From Rickettsiales bacterium (GTDB lineage Bacteria; Pseudomonadota; Alphaproteobacteria; Rickettsiales; UBA1997): 15,942 nucleotides of DNA. The notes below the pieces were generated by a model, which searched no databases, had not been told where the DNA came from, and was given only the letters and a program-made list of their open reading frames with translations. The stretch lies in the NCBI GenBank assembly GCA_947441695.1, contig CANEUK010000009.1, positions 1 to 15,942 of the forward strand, read 5' to 3'. Positions 1 to 7,073 of the stretch are shown here, piece by piece; position 1 is the stretch's first letter, and every line of letters begins with the position of its first letter. A program made the position numbers and the translations under genes.

Positions 1-86
1 TAAGCTTAGCAGCTTTTTTAAAGGGCTGCAGGCGAAAATAACAGAAAGGCGGGCGGCAAAATATGGATCCAAATTTGTTTGTCAAA

Positions 87-1502
87 TTAAAAGTGAATCA
101 CTTTGCCGTAAGCATCTAAAACCGCTTCATGCATCATTTCTGACATTGTTGGATGAGCAAAAATTGTTTGCATTAAATCTTCTTCGGTTAACTCCGCTTG
201 TTTGGCAATTACATAACCTTGGATCATTTCGGTTACTTCGGCGCCGATTAAATGCGCACCCAAAAGTTCACCAGTTTTTTCGTCAAAAATAACTTTAATT
301 AAACCTTCGGTTTCGCCCATCGCAATTGCTTTGCCGTTTGCCATATAAGGAAATCGACCAACTTTTATTTTTTTGCCCGCTGCTAAAGCCTTTTTTTCGG
401 TCAAACCAACCGAAGCAATTTGCGGCATTGAATAAGTGCAACCCGGAATATTTTCTTTGTTAATTGGGTGAATTTTTTTGCCGTCGTATTTACCTAATTT
501 GCTGGCGATTTTTTCAGCCGCAATAACACCTTCGTGAGATGCTTTGTGAGCCAACCAAGGCGCGCCAGCAACATCGCCAATTGCAAAAATATTGGCATCA
601 GCAGTTTCTAAATAATCGTTAATTTCAATGCCAGTTTTAGATAGTTTTATTTTAGTTTTTTCTAGTCCCAAATTTTCAACATTGGCAACAATTCCAACCG
701 CCATAATGACTTTTTCAGACTTTATTTCTTCAATTTTGCCAGCAATTTCAACTGATGCGGTCACTTGGTTTTTGCTAACTTTTAAAGATTTTAGTGCGGT
801 CAAAGTGTGAATTTTAATCCCTTGTTTTTCAAAAGATTTGCGCGCCAATTTAGAAATTTCTTCGTCTTCCACTGGCAGAATATTTTCTGCCATTTCAATT
901 AGCGTAACTTCTGATCCCATATTTTTGTAAAATGAGGCAAATTCACAACCAATCGCCCCCGAACCAACCACCAACAAAGATTTTGGCAAAGATTTTGGAG
1001 TCATAGCTTCGCGATAAGTCCAAATATTTTCTCCATCTGGTTCCATGCCTTGAATTACACGAGCGCGCGCTCCCGTTGCTAAAATAAAATAAGAAGCTTC
1101 AACTTGAGTTATTTCAACACCGTTTTGCGAAACCGAGATTTTTTTTGAATCTAAAAATTTAGCAAAACCATCGATTACCTCGATTTTATTTTTCTTCATC
1201 AAACCGCCAATTCCGCCGCTTAATTTTTTGGAAACACCGCGCGACCGTTCAATAATTTTTGTAAAATCAAATTTGATATTTTCCGCCGAAAATCCATAAG
1301 CGTCTAAATTGTGCAAAAGATGGTGAACTTCGGCAGATTTCAAAAGCGCTTTGGTTGGAATACAGCCCCAATTCAAACAAATTCCGCCCAAATGATTGGC
1401 TTCAACAATACCAACTTTAAGCCCAAGTTGTGCGGCGCGAATTGCGGCAACATAACCGCCCGGACCAGCACCAATAACGCAAAGATCAAATTTTTTATTC
1501 AT
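87..1502 (-). CDS. lpdA: Dihydrolipoyl dehydrogenase (E3)
   Basis: Flavoprotein that reoxidises dihydrolipoamide in the pyruvate/2-oxoglutarate dehydrogenase complexes with NAD+ as acceptor; cytoplasmic. The 471-aa product shows the FAD Rossmann motif GAGPGG at residues 11-16, the redox disulfide in GGICLNWGCIPTK (Cys42 and Cys47), a second NAD-binding glycine motif (VVGSGAIGCEFASF), the ATGARAR and AIGDVAG FAD contacts, and the C-terminal HPTMSE active-site motif (His near 450, Glu near 455). Length is normal for the family. The frame is open upstream to 1676, but the start at 1502 (MNKKFDLCVIGAG) fits the family N-terminus, and the upstream 58 codons overlap another likely gene. It is last in a three-gene minus-strand run, only 4 nt after the small protein's stop. 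No E1/E2 genes are visible. Confidence 0.95.
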   Translation of the reverse strand: MNKKFDLCVIGAGPGGYVAAIRAAQLGLKVGIVEANHLGGICLNWGCIPTKALLKSAEVHHLLHNLDAYGFSAENIKFDFTKIIERSRGVSKKLSGGIGGLMKKNKIEVIDGFAKFLDSKKISVSQNGVEITQVEASYFILATGARARVIQGMEPDGENIWTYREAMTPKSLPKSLLVVGSGAIGCEFASFYKNMGSEVTLIEMAENILPVEDEEISKLARKSFEKQGIKIHTLTALKSLKVSKNQVTASVEIAGKIEEIKSEKVIMAVGIVANVENLGLEKTKIKLSKTGIEINDYLETADANIFAIGDVAGAPWLAHKASHEGVIAAEKIASKLGKYDGKKIHPINKENIPGCTYSMPQIASVGLTEKKALAAGKKIKVGRFPYMANGKAIAMGETEGLIKVIFDEKTGELLGAHLIGAEVTEMIQGYVIAKQAELTEEDLMQTIFAHPTMSEMMHEAVLDAYGKVIHF

Positions 1503-1506
1503 AATT

Positions 1507-1713
1507 TTATTTTTTAGAGTTAGGGGAATTGTTAGAAGAATTACTTTGTTGATTTGAATTTTGAGCTTGGCTTGAGTTTTGAGTTTGTAGAATTTTAGAG
1601 CTAGGAATTCCAACTGGAGGAGGAAGCGTGTTTTCGTTTGGCCTTTCGCAAGGATTGGTAAATCCTTTGAATTCAATATCTCTCCAAGAGGAACTTGGTC
1701 TATTATTATTCAT
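1507..1713 (-). CDS. Small Asn/Ser/Pro-rich protein, partner-like ORF of the membrane protein upstream
   Basis: A 68-aa ORF beginning MNNNRPSSSWRDIEFKGF, with a central TLPPPVG stretch and a low-complexity tail rich in Gln, Ser and Asn ending NSPNSKK. It has no signal peptide or membrane helix. Its ATG begins one base after the TAA of the upstream membrane protein gene and its stop lies 4 nt before the lpdA start, so it sits in a tightly packed operon where translational coupling is likely. From memory, DUF6338-type membrane protein genes are often followed by a short ORF with a repeated KGYQP-like motif and a poly-proline tail; the FKGFTNP and PPP pieces here are reminiscent of that, which is inference. 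The alternative is that this stretch is an N-terminal extension of LpdA in another frame, which I consider less likely because LpdA starts normally at 1502. Confidence 0.55.
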   Translation of the reverse strand: MNNNRPSSSWRDIEFKGFTNPCERPNENTLPPPVGIPSSKILQTQNSSQAQNSNQQSNSSNNSPNSKK

Positions 1714-1714
1714 T

Positions 1715-2377
1715 TTATTTGATGCTTTTATTTGTTGATAAAAATTCGATAAAAAACTCTCTGTGGTCAAAAACTAAGTAAATTTTTGTTTTCTTAGCTA
1801 TTAGTTCTCCAGTTGGGTTTTGATGAATTGTAACATTTAACAAAAGTAATTCTTTTTCTAATTTTTCTTCAGATATTCTATAGGCCAATCCAGAATAAAT
1901 CAGATCTCTTTTTTGATCGTAAATTCTAATGAATGCGTCAGATAAATTTTCTTCCATGTGGTCATAAAGCGATGAACACCAAAGGTCTTTTTCCCCATCT
2001 CGTAAAGTTATTCTTAGCTTTTGCATCAATCGAATCACCCACTTTTTATGCGAGCCAATCACCGAAAAAATGCCAAAAATCAAACCAATTGCGGTTGAAA
2101 AAAATATTATTTTTAGTTTTGGCGAATCAATTATTTTTTCTTGAAAAATTTTGATTACCAAATCTTCTTTAAAACCAAAAATAGCCAAAATAGCCCAACA
2201 GCCCAAATAACAAAAGGCCGAAGCAAATATTGCATAAACTGAAAAATAAAATTTATCAGTTTGCGGTCGGGTTTTAGAATATTTCATCCAAATCAATGAC
2301 CAAGTAATTCCGGGCAACAAATATAAAGTTAAAATCAAAGAGCTTAAAGCAAGATTTGAAGTTTCTAAATTGGGCAT
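1715..2377 (-). CDS. Three-helix inner-membrane protein, DUF6338-like, function unknown
   Basis: A 220-aa protein with hydrophobic segments at about residues 10-30 (ALSSLILTLYLLPGITW), 45-68 and 86-108, followed by a soluble C-terminal half of about 110 residues. The LLPG in the first helix, the pattern of helices and the C-terminal part (a segment with LIYSGLAYRISEE, then a strand-rich region ending in VFDHREFFIEFL) resemble the uncharacterised DUF6338 membrane family as I remember it; I cannot confirm this without a profile search. The gene is first in a run with a 68-aa ORF and lpdA. Its start lies about 40 bp from the end of palindromic repeat copy 1, so the repeat forms its upstream region. 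No function is proposed. Confidence 0.75.
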   Translation of the reverse strand: MPNLETSNLALSSLILTLYLLPGITWSLIWMKYSKTRPQTDKFYFSVYAIFASAFCYLGCWAILAIFGFKEDLVIKIFQEKIIDSPKLKIIFFSTAIGLIFGIFSVIGSHKKWVIRLMQKLRITLRDGEKDLWCSSLYDHMEENLSDAFIRIYDQKRDLIYSGLAYRISEEKLEKELLLLNVTIHQNPTGELIAKKTKIYLVFDHREFFIEFLSTNKSIK

Positions 2378-2417
2378 TTTTTAGGTGATTTAAAAAATTT
2401 AGTGGCGAAAAATCTTA

Positions 2418-2577
2418 GAGCCTATCTAAGATTTTTTTTAATTTCAGATTTTGGCATATTTTTAGTGCTTTTCTAACAAAATTACGACCAATATCAGGAT
2501 ATATTGCGAGTAATTTTACTAAAAAATAAGCAAGAATGGGGCGAAATATGAGATTGAAAAAAATTTTAGATAGGCTC
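2418..2577 (-). repeat. 160-bp palindromic intergenic element, copy 1
   Basis: Bounded by GAGCCTATCTAA and its inverted complement (TTAGATAGGCTC), flanked on each side by TTA, which could be a 3-bp target duplication. The two halves align without gaps, so the whole element is one long imperfect palindrome with an apical loop near 2498. It matches copy 2 (9419-9578) in length and internal sequence. On the minus strand it carries an open frame ending at a stop at its edge (2415-2417), giving a peptide with PILAYFLVKL, YPDI and RKALKICQNL; in this copy the frame is open back to an ATG at 2618 outside the element. It lies between two divergent genes. It resembles Rickettsia palindromic elements in size and architecture (inference). 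Confidence 0.85.
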
Positions 2578-2637
2578 TTAAAGTCAAAAAGAGTTCGCTT
2601 CATAAAATGACTTGCCAAAACATCAATATTTTTCCTT

Positions 2638-3739
2638 ATGTCAGCCGAAATTGAAAACTTAATTAATGCGATTGAAGCCTCTTTGGCTTTGATTAAGAGG
2701 TGTCTTTGAACCAGAAAAAATCCGCGAAAAATTGATCGATTTAAACCAAAAATCTGAAGATCCAGCTTTGTGGGAAAGAAAAGTTGAAGCGCAACAAATT
2801 CTTAAAGAAAAATCGGTTTTAGATGAAAAACTAAATTCGTTTTTAGCTATTGAAAATGGCGTTAAAGATGCTTTGGAATATTTCAATTTAGCCAAATCAG
2901 AGAACGATTTACAGCTTTTAGACGACACGCAAAATAACCTAATTTTACTTAAAAAAACCGCCGATAATTTTGAAGTTGAATGTTTATTTTCTGGCGAAGT
3001 TGACGCCAATAATTGCTTTCTTGATATCAATGCCGGCGCGGGTGGAACCGATTCATGCGATTTTGGCTTAATGTTAATGAGAATGTATGAAAGATTTTGC
3101 GCTTCAAAAAAATTTAAAGTCGAAATTGTCAACATGCTTGAAGGCGACGAAGCGGGAATTCGCAGCGCAACGCTAAAAATTTCGGGTCGCTTTGCTTTTG
3201 GTTGGCTAAAAATGGAATCGGGCGTTCATCGCTTGGTTCGCATTTCGCCATTCAATTCAAACGGCAAAAGACAAACCAGTTTTACGTCAGTTTGGGTTTA
3301 TCCAGAAATTGACGATGCTATTGAAATTGAAGTGCAAGAAAAAGACTTGCGAATCGACGTTTTTCGCTCTTCTGGCCCGGGCGGTCAATCGGTTAATACC
3401 ACCGATTCGGCGGTTAGAATTACGCATTTGCCAACTAACATTGTGGTTCAATGTCAAAACGACCGTTCGCAAATTAGAAACCGCGCCGAATGTATGAAAA
3501 TGCTGAAATCGCGCCTTTACGATTTGGAGTTAAAAAAACAAACCGACGCGCTCGCCGCCAGCGAAAGTCAAAAAACCGACAATAGTTGGGGTCATCAAAT
3601 TAGGTCTTACGTGCTTCATCCATATCAATTGGTCAAAGATTTGCGCACCGATTTTGAAACTGGAAACATTCAAAGCGTTTTAAACGGCGAAATTGAAGGT
3701 TTTATCAAAGCGGCTTTGGCGGAAGGCTTGAAAAAATGA
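2638..3739 (+). CDS. prfB: Peptide chain release factor 2, expressed by programmed +1 frameshift
   Basis: RF2 recognises UAA and UGA in the ribosomal A site and triggers peptidyl-tRNA hydrolysis. The ATG at 2638 opens a 23-codon zero frame ending at an in-frame TGA (2707-2709). A +1 shift at CTT (2704-2706) skips the T at 2707 and continues with GAA at 2708, giving about 366 aa, close to the E. coli length. The shifted product has the stop-codon-recognition tripeptide SPF (about 203-205, in VRISPFNSNG) and the catalytic GGQ (about 248-250, in SSGPGGQSVN), then a basic C-terminal domain. The real N-terminus lies upstream of the first start codon in the main frame and was chosen because the 23-codon leader plus the frameshift signal reproduces the conserved RF2 start. 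It leads a plus-strand run with nrdR, a glycosylase gene and a hisZ-like gene. Confidence 0.95.
2696..2710 (+). promoter_or_regulatory. prfB programmed +1 frameshift site
   Basis: The sequence AAGAGGTGTCTTTGA has a Shine-Dalgarno-like AGAGG three bases before the slippery CTT, followed by the in-frame TGA. This is the arrangement known from prfB of many bacteria, where RF2 scarcity lets the ribosome slip from CTT TGA onto the +1 frame (TTT), so RF2 controls its own synthesis. Downstream, the +1 frame reads Glu-Pro-Glu-Lys-Ile-Arg, as expected for RF2. The SD here is AGAGG rather than the stronger AGGGGG of E. coli. Confidence 0.93.
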
Positions 3740-3795
3740 ATGAAGAATTAGTCAAAATTTTTACTCAATCTTGTTAGAAAAAATTTAATTTATTT

Positions 3796-4245
3796 ATGCG
3801 TTGCCCGTTTTGTTCAAATATTGAAAATCAAGTTAAAGATAGTCGCATTTCTGATGATGGAGAATCAATCAAGCGTAGGCGTTATTGCGTTTCTTGCGAT
3901 TCGCGTTTTACCACTTTTGAGCGCGTGCAATTGCGTGAAATTTTGGTGATTAAAAAAAACGGCGAGAAAAAAATTTTTGACCCAGAAAAGTTGAAAAAAT
4001 CAATTGAAATGGCGGTGCGAAAACGACCAGTTGCAACGCTGCAAGTGGAAAAATTGGTGAATAATATTGTGCGACAACTTGAAGTGGAAAACGAAACCGA
4101 AATTGCTTCGTCAAAAATTGGCGAAATTGTGATGAACGCGCTTGAAAAGCTTGATAAGGTTGCTTTTGTGCGCTTTGCGTCAGTCTACAAAAACTTTGAA
4201 AAAGCTGATGATTTTCAAAAATTTATTAAGCAGGCAATGAAATAA
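3796..4245 (+). CDS. nrdR: Transcriptional repressor NrdR (zinc ribbon plus ATP-cone)
   Basis: NrdR senses ATP/dATP and represses ribonucleotide reductase genes by binding NrdR boxes. The 149-aa protein has an N-terminal zinc ribbon with Cys3, Cys6, Cys31 and Cys34 (MRCPFCSN and RRRYCVSCDSRFTTFE) and a C-terminal ATP-cone from about residue 49 (VIKKNGEKKIFDPEKL through VRFASVYKNF). Length and motif order are those of the family. It follows prfB by 56 nt and its TAA overlaps the next ATG by one base (TAATG), indicating translational coupling to the DNA glycosylase gene. I saw no NrdR-box pair in the window, so its target genes lie elsewhere. Confidence 0.95.
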   Translation: MRCPFCSNIENQVKDSRISDDGESIKRRRYCVSCDSRFTTFERVQLREILVIKKNGEKKIFDPEKLKKSIEMAVRKRPVATLQVEKLVNNIVRQLEVENETEIASSKIGEIVMNALEKLDKVAFVRFASVYKNFEKADDFQKFIKQAMK

Positions 4246-5147
4246 TGACAAAAAATTTAAAAGTCTGTCTAAGCGATATCGAAGCTTTGCAATTCTGCTT
4301 AGATAACGATTTAAACGAAATTATTTCCAACAAACCACAAAATCTTTTTGTTCAAAAAAAAGATATAAAAAAAATCAACGAAGATAAAAAATCCACAACA
4401 ATTCAAACTTTCTTCCAATCTTCAATTTCAACAAATGAGGCGTTGTCAATTTTGGCTAAAAAACAACAAAACGAAGTTGCCAAATTCGACGATAAATCGA
4501 ATTTGATTAATCCTAATCAAAAATTTATGCCACTAAACGAAATTGTGGCTCAAGCAAAAAAAATTGCCAAAAACTCGCAGAATTTGGAAGAATTGCGTCA
4601 AGCAATAGAAAATTTTGATGGCTGCAACTTAAAAAAAATGGCAACCAATATGGTTTTTGGCGATGGCTTTAAAAACTCAAAAATAATGCTAATTGGCGAA
4701 GCGCCCGGAAATCATGAAGATTTACAAGGAATTCCTTTTTGCGGCGATTCAGGAAAGGTTTTAGACGAAATGTTTGGCGCCATAAAAATGACTCGCCAAG
4801 AAAATTTTTATATTACCAACGTAATTTTTTGGCGACCGCCCGGAAATCGTCGTCCAACCGATGAAGAACTGGCAATTTGTAGGCCATTTGTTGAACGCCA
4901 CATTCAAATTTTAAACCCAGAAATTTTGGTTTTAGTTGGTGCCACCGCAATGAATGCAATAGTTGGCGGCGACAAAACAATTAGCGAAGTGCGTGGAAAA
5001 TTTATTGATTTTGAGCCAGAATTTCTAACCAAAAAAGTAAAAACTTTTACAATTTTTCACCCATCATATTTGATGCGCCAACCCTCAAAAAAGAAAGTTG
5101 CGTGGCGCGACATGTTGGCATTAGAACAATTTTTAAAAACCAAATAA
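4245..5147 (+). CDS. Family-4-type uracil-DNA glycosylase lacking two Fe-S cysteines
   Basis: Predicted to remove uracil from DNA as the first step of base-excision repair. The 300-aa product has motif 1 GEAPGNHED (151-159), the IPFCGDSG segment, TNVIFWRPPGNRRPT (191-205) and the C-terminal HPSYLM motif (from 272), as in SPO1-type/family-4 enzymes. Canonical family-4 enzymes coordinate a 4Fe-4S cluster with four cysteines. Here only Cys127 and Cys212 remain; the other two positions appear to be Phe124 and Trp196. I recall the same FWRPPGNR form in alphaproteobacterial homologues, so this is probably lineage-wide. The first ~115 residues are a poorly conserved lysine/asparagine-rich extension. 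The start overlaps the nrdR stop by one base. Confidence 0.88.
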   Translation: MTKNLKVCLSDIEALQFCLDNDLNEIISNKPQNLFVQKKDIKKINEDKKSTTIQTFFQSSISTNEALSILAKKQQNEVAKFDDKSNLINPNQKFMPLNEIVAQAKKIAKNSQNLEELRQAIENFDGCNLKKMATNMVFGDGFKNSKIMLIGEAPGNHEDLQGIPFCGDSGKVLDEMFGAIKMTRQENFYITNVIFWRPPGNRRPTDEELAICRPFVERHIQILNPEILVLVGATAMNAIVGGDKTISEVRGKFIDFEPEFLTKKVKTFTIFHPSYLMRQPSKKKVAWRDMLALEQFLKTK

Positions 5148-5150
5148 AAT

Positions 5151-6068
5151 ATGCAAAAACAGCTTCTTCCGGTTGGATTTTACGACTTGCTTTTTGACGA
5201 GGCAAAAGCAAATCACAACAATATTAACAAGGCTTTAGAGGTTTTTTTTGCCCAAGGTTATCGGCTGATAAAAACGCCGCTGGTTGAATTTGAAGATAAT
5301 TTTTTGTCGCAACAAAACGAAAATTCTTTTCGTGCCACCGATATTATTTCTGGCAGAAATATAATTTTTAGAAACGACATCACGCCTCAAATTTCAAGGC
5401 TTCTTGCCACCAGATTGGCTCAAGAAAGTTTGCCCATAAAATTGTGTTATGTTGGCGATGTGCTTTGCGCCAAAAGCGAAAATCTTTACGCCGATAGGCA
5501 ACAAACCCAAGTAGGAGTTGAGATTATTGGTTGCGATAAAGAAAAATCTAGTTTTGAAATAGTTGAAATTTTGCTGGTGGTTTTAAAAAAATTAGAGGCA
5601 AAAAATTTGTTAATCGAATTTTCTTTGCCCAATTTTTTGGATATTTTTTTAGATGAAATTGGCGTTAAAAAAACGCCCGAATTATTTGATGCGGTCATGA
5701 AAAAAAATCTGTCCGCAATAAAAACTTTAAGCAAAGAAAACGGAGAAATAATCAGCAAAATAGCCTCTTCAAACGATAATTTAAAAAATCTATCTGATGA
5801 AATTTTAGCCAAAATTAAGTCGCCAAAAATTGCCCAAGAATTAAAAAAAGCTCAAAAAATTTCCCAGTTTTTAACTAAAAACTTTAACGATGTTTCTGCT
5901 TGTTTTGATTTATTTGGCGATCACGCCTCTTCTTATCACAACGAAATTTCGTTTGATGTTTTTTGTGGCAATTTTTCTTATCCAATTGCTCGTGGCGGAA
6001 AATATAAAATTGCTAATCAAGTTGGGTTTGGCGCCACAATTTACATGAATCGGCTGCGCAAGATTTAA
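5151..6068 (+). CDS. hisZ: HisZ-like protein (ATP phosphoribosyltransferase regulatory subunit family; class II aaRS fold)
   Basis: The 305-aa protein is a shortened histidyl-tRNA-synthetase-like domain. It begins LLPVGFYDLLFDEA, has a motif-2-like stretch FRNDITPQISRLLATRL (from about residue 73) followed by DRQQTQVGVEIIG (115-127), and ends ARGGKYKIANQVGFGATIYMNRL. It is too short for HisRS, lacks the C-terminal anticodon-binding domain, and has no clear RGLDYYTG histidine-A motif (an aligned region reads HNEISFDVFCG). This pattern fits HisZ, which with short-form HisG catalyses the first step of histidine synthesis. No hisG or other his gene is nearby. It starts 3 nt after the glycosylase stop, so it is probably co-transcribed with it. 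A paralogue with another role is possible. Confidence 0.75.
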   Translation: MQKQLLPVGFYDLLFDEAKANHNNINKALEVFFAQGYRLIKTPLVEFEDNFLSQQNENSFRATDIISGRNIIFRNDITPQISRLLATRLAQESLPIKLCYVGDVLCAKSENLYADRQQTQVGVEIIGCDKEKSSFEIVEILLVVLKKLEAKNLLIEFSLPNFLDIFLDEIGVKKTPELFDAVMKKNLSAIKTLSKENGEIISKIASSNDNLKNLSDEILAKIKSPKIAQELKKAQKISQFLTKNFNDVSACFDLFGDHASSYHNEISFDVFCGNFSYPIARGGKYKIANQVGFGATIYMNRLRKI

Positions 6069-6078
6069 GAGCTTGATT

Positions 6079-7029
6079 TTACAGCCACTTATTTCGCTTA
6101 AAAATCCAAATTGTTACAATCGAAGAAATTGCCATCAAAGATAACGCCAGCGGATATCCAAGGCTCCATCCAAGTTCTGGCATTTTGCCAAAATTCATAC
6201 CGTAAATGCTGGCGATCAAAGTTGGCGGCATAAAGATTAGCGAGGCTACGGTGAAAATTTTAATCACTTTATTTTGCTCAATATTGATCAAACCCAAAAA
6301 GCTGTTTTGTAAATATTCAAGGCGCGCAAAGTTGAAATTGGCGTGTTCAATTAGCGAAGAAATATCTTTGATGATGATGCGCAATCGATGGTAATTTTCG
6401 ACCATTAAATCTTCGTTTCGATGCAAAGCCGAAATAACGCGCTGCTTGTCAAAAAGAGCTTCGCGCAAACTCATAGTTAATTCTTGGCATTCGTTAATTT
6501 TCAAAATCATTTTTTCATCGAGATTTTGATTATAGTTAATTTTTCGACTAATTTCGGCGGTATATTTTGAAACCGACTCAATCAAATCGGCGTCAAAATC
6601 AATTCGCGCTTCTAAAATAGCGATAAAAATTTTTGACGGATTTAAGAAAATTGCAGGAAATTGCCTTATTTTTTTAATGCTTTCCGAAATCACTTTGCTT
6701 TCGCAATAGCGCAAAGAAAACAATAATTTTTCTGTAACAATAAACGAAACTTCGGTTTCTTCTAAACGCCCGCCTTGAGAAGCCAAACTGATAAATGTTG
6801 AGTTGATTTTTATGATGCCAGAATTTTCTAAATAACGCGAACTTGTTTCGATTTCTTCTTGTTGTTGACGAGTTGGAAAGTTGATTTTGTAAAACTCTTC
6901 AACTTCTTTTATTTCAGAAGCGGTTGGATTTTGTAAGTCAATCCATACAGCGTTTTCAAGGTTTTGCGCCTCTTCAAGTGAAAAAACTTTTTGCTGTAAA
7001 TATTGTGGAAGGTGAAAAATTCTAATCAT
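6079..7029 (-). CDS. corA: CorA-family magnesium/cobalt transporter
   Basis: A 316-aa inner-membrane divalent-cation channel protein, functional as a pentamer in the family. The long N-terminal cytoplasmic part is charged and helical, with the pore-helix region leading to TM1 (about 255-276, FTVASLIFMPPTLIASIY), the signature YGMNF (GMN at 277-279) at the selectivity loop, and TM2 (about 290-311, ending IVTIWIFKRNKWL) with the usual positively charged C-terminus. The loop after GMN (GKMPELGW) matches the common form. It follows bamA on the same strand after 44 nt and its stop lies 10 nt from the convergent hisZ-like stop; I see no hairpin terminator between them. Confidence 0.95.
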   Translation of the reverse strand: MIRIFHLPQYLQQKVFSLEEAQNLENAVWIDLQNPTASEIKEVEEFYKINFPTRQQQEEIETSSRYLENSGIIKINSTFISLASQGGRLEETEVSFIVTEKLLFSLRYCESKVISESIKKIRQFPAIFLNPSKIFIAILEARIDFDADLIESVSKYTAEISRKINYNQNLDEKMILKINECQELTMSLREALFDKQRVISALHRNEDLMVENYHRLRIIIKDISSLIEHANFNFARLEYLQNSFLGLINIEQNKVIKIFTVASLIFMPPTLIASIYGMNFGKMPELGWSLGYPLALSLMAISSIVTIWIFKRNKWL

Positions 7030-7073
7030 TTTATTGAAACCTCTTCAAACTTGAATTTACAAAAAACTTATTT

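Noticed and set aside
1..86. HindIII, PstI and BamHI sites close together, resembling vector polylinker
   Set aside because: The spacing and flanking sequence do not match a cloning site that I know, and the DNA continues directly into lpdA; most likely coincidence.
1503..1676. In-frame 58-codon N-terminal extension of LpdA
   Set aside because: The family starts immediately before the FAD motif, the extension is Lys/Leu-rich without a recognisable targeting pattern, and it overlaps a better-placed small ORF in another frame.
2415..2618. 67-aa minus-strand ORF as an independent gene
   Set aside because: All but the first ~13 codons lie inside palindromic repeat copy 1, and copy 2 lacks the start codon, so it is described as a property of the repeat.
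3736..3777. 13-codon ORF overlapping the prfB stop as ATGA
   Set aside because: Too short and without recognisable features; the overlap may be chance in an A-rich context.
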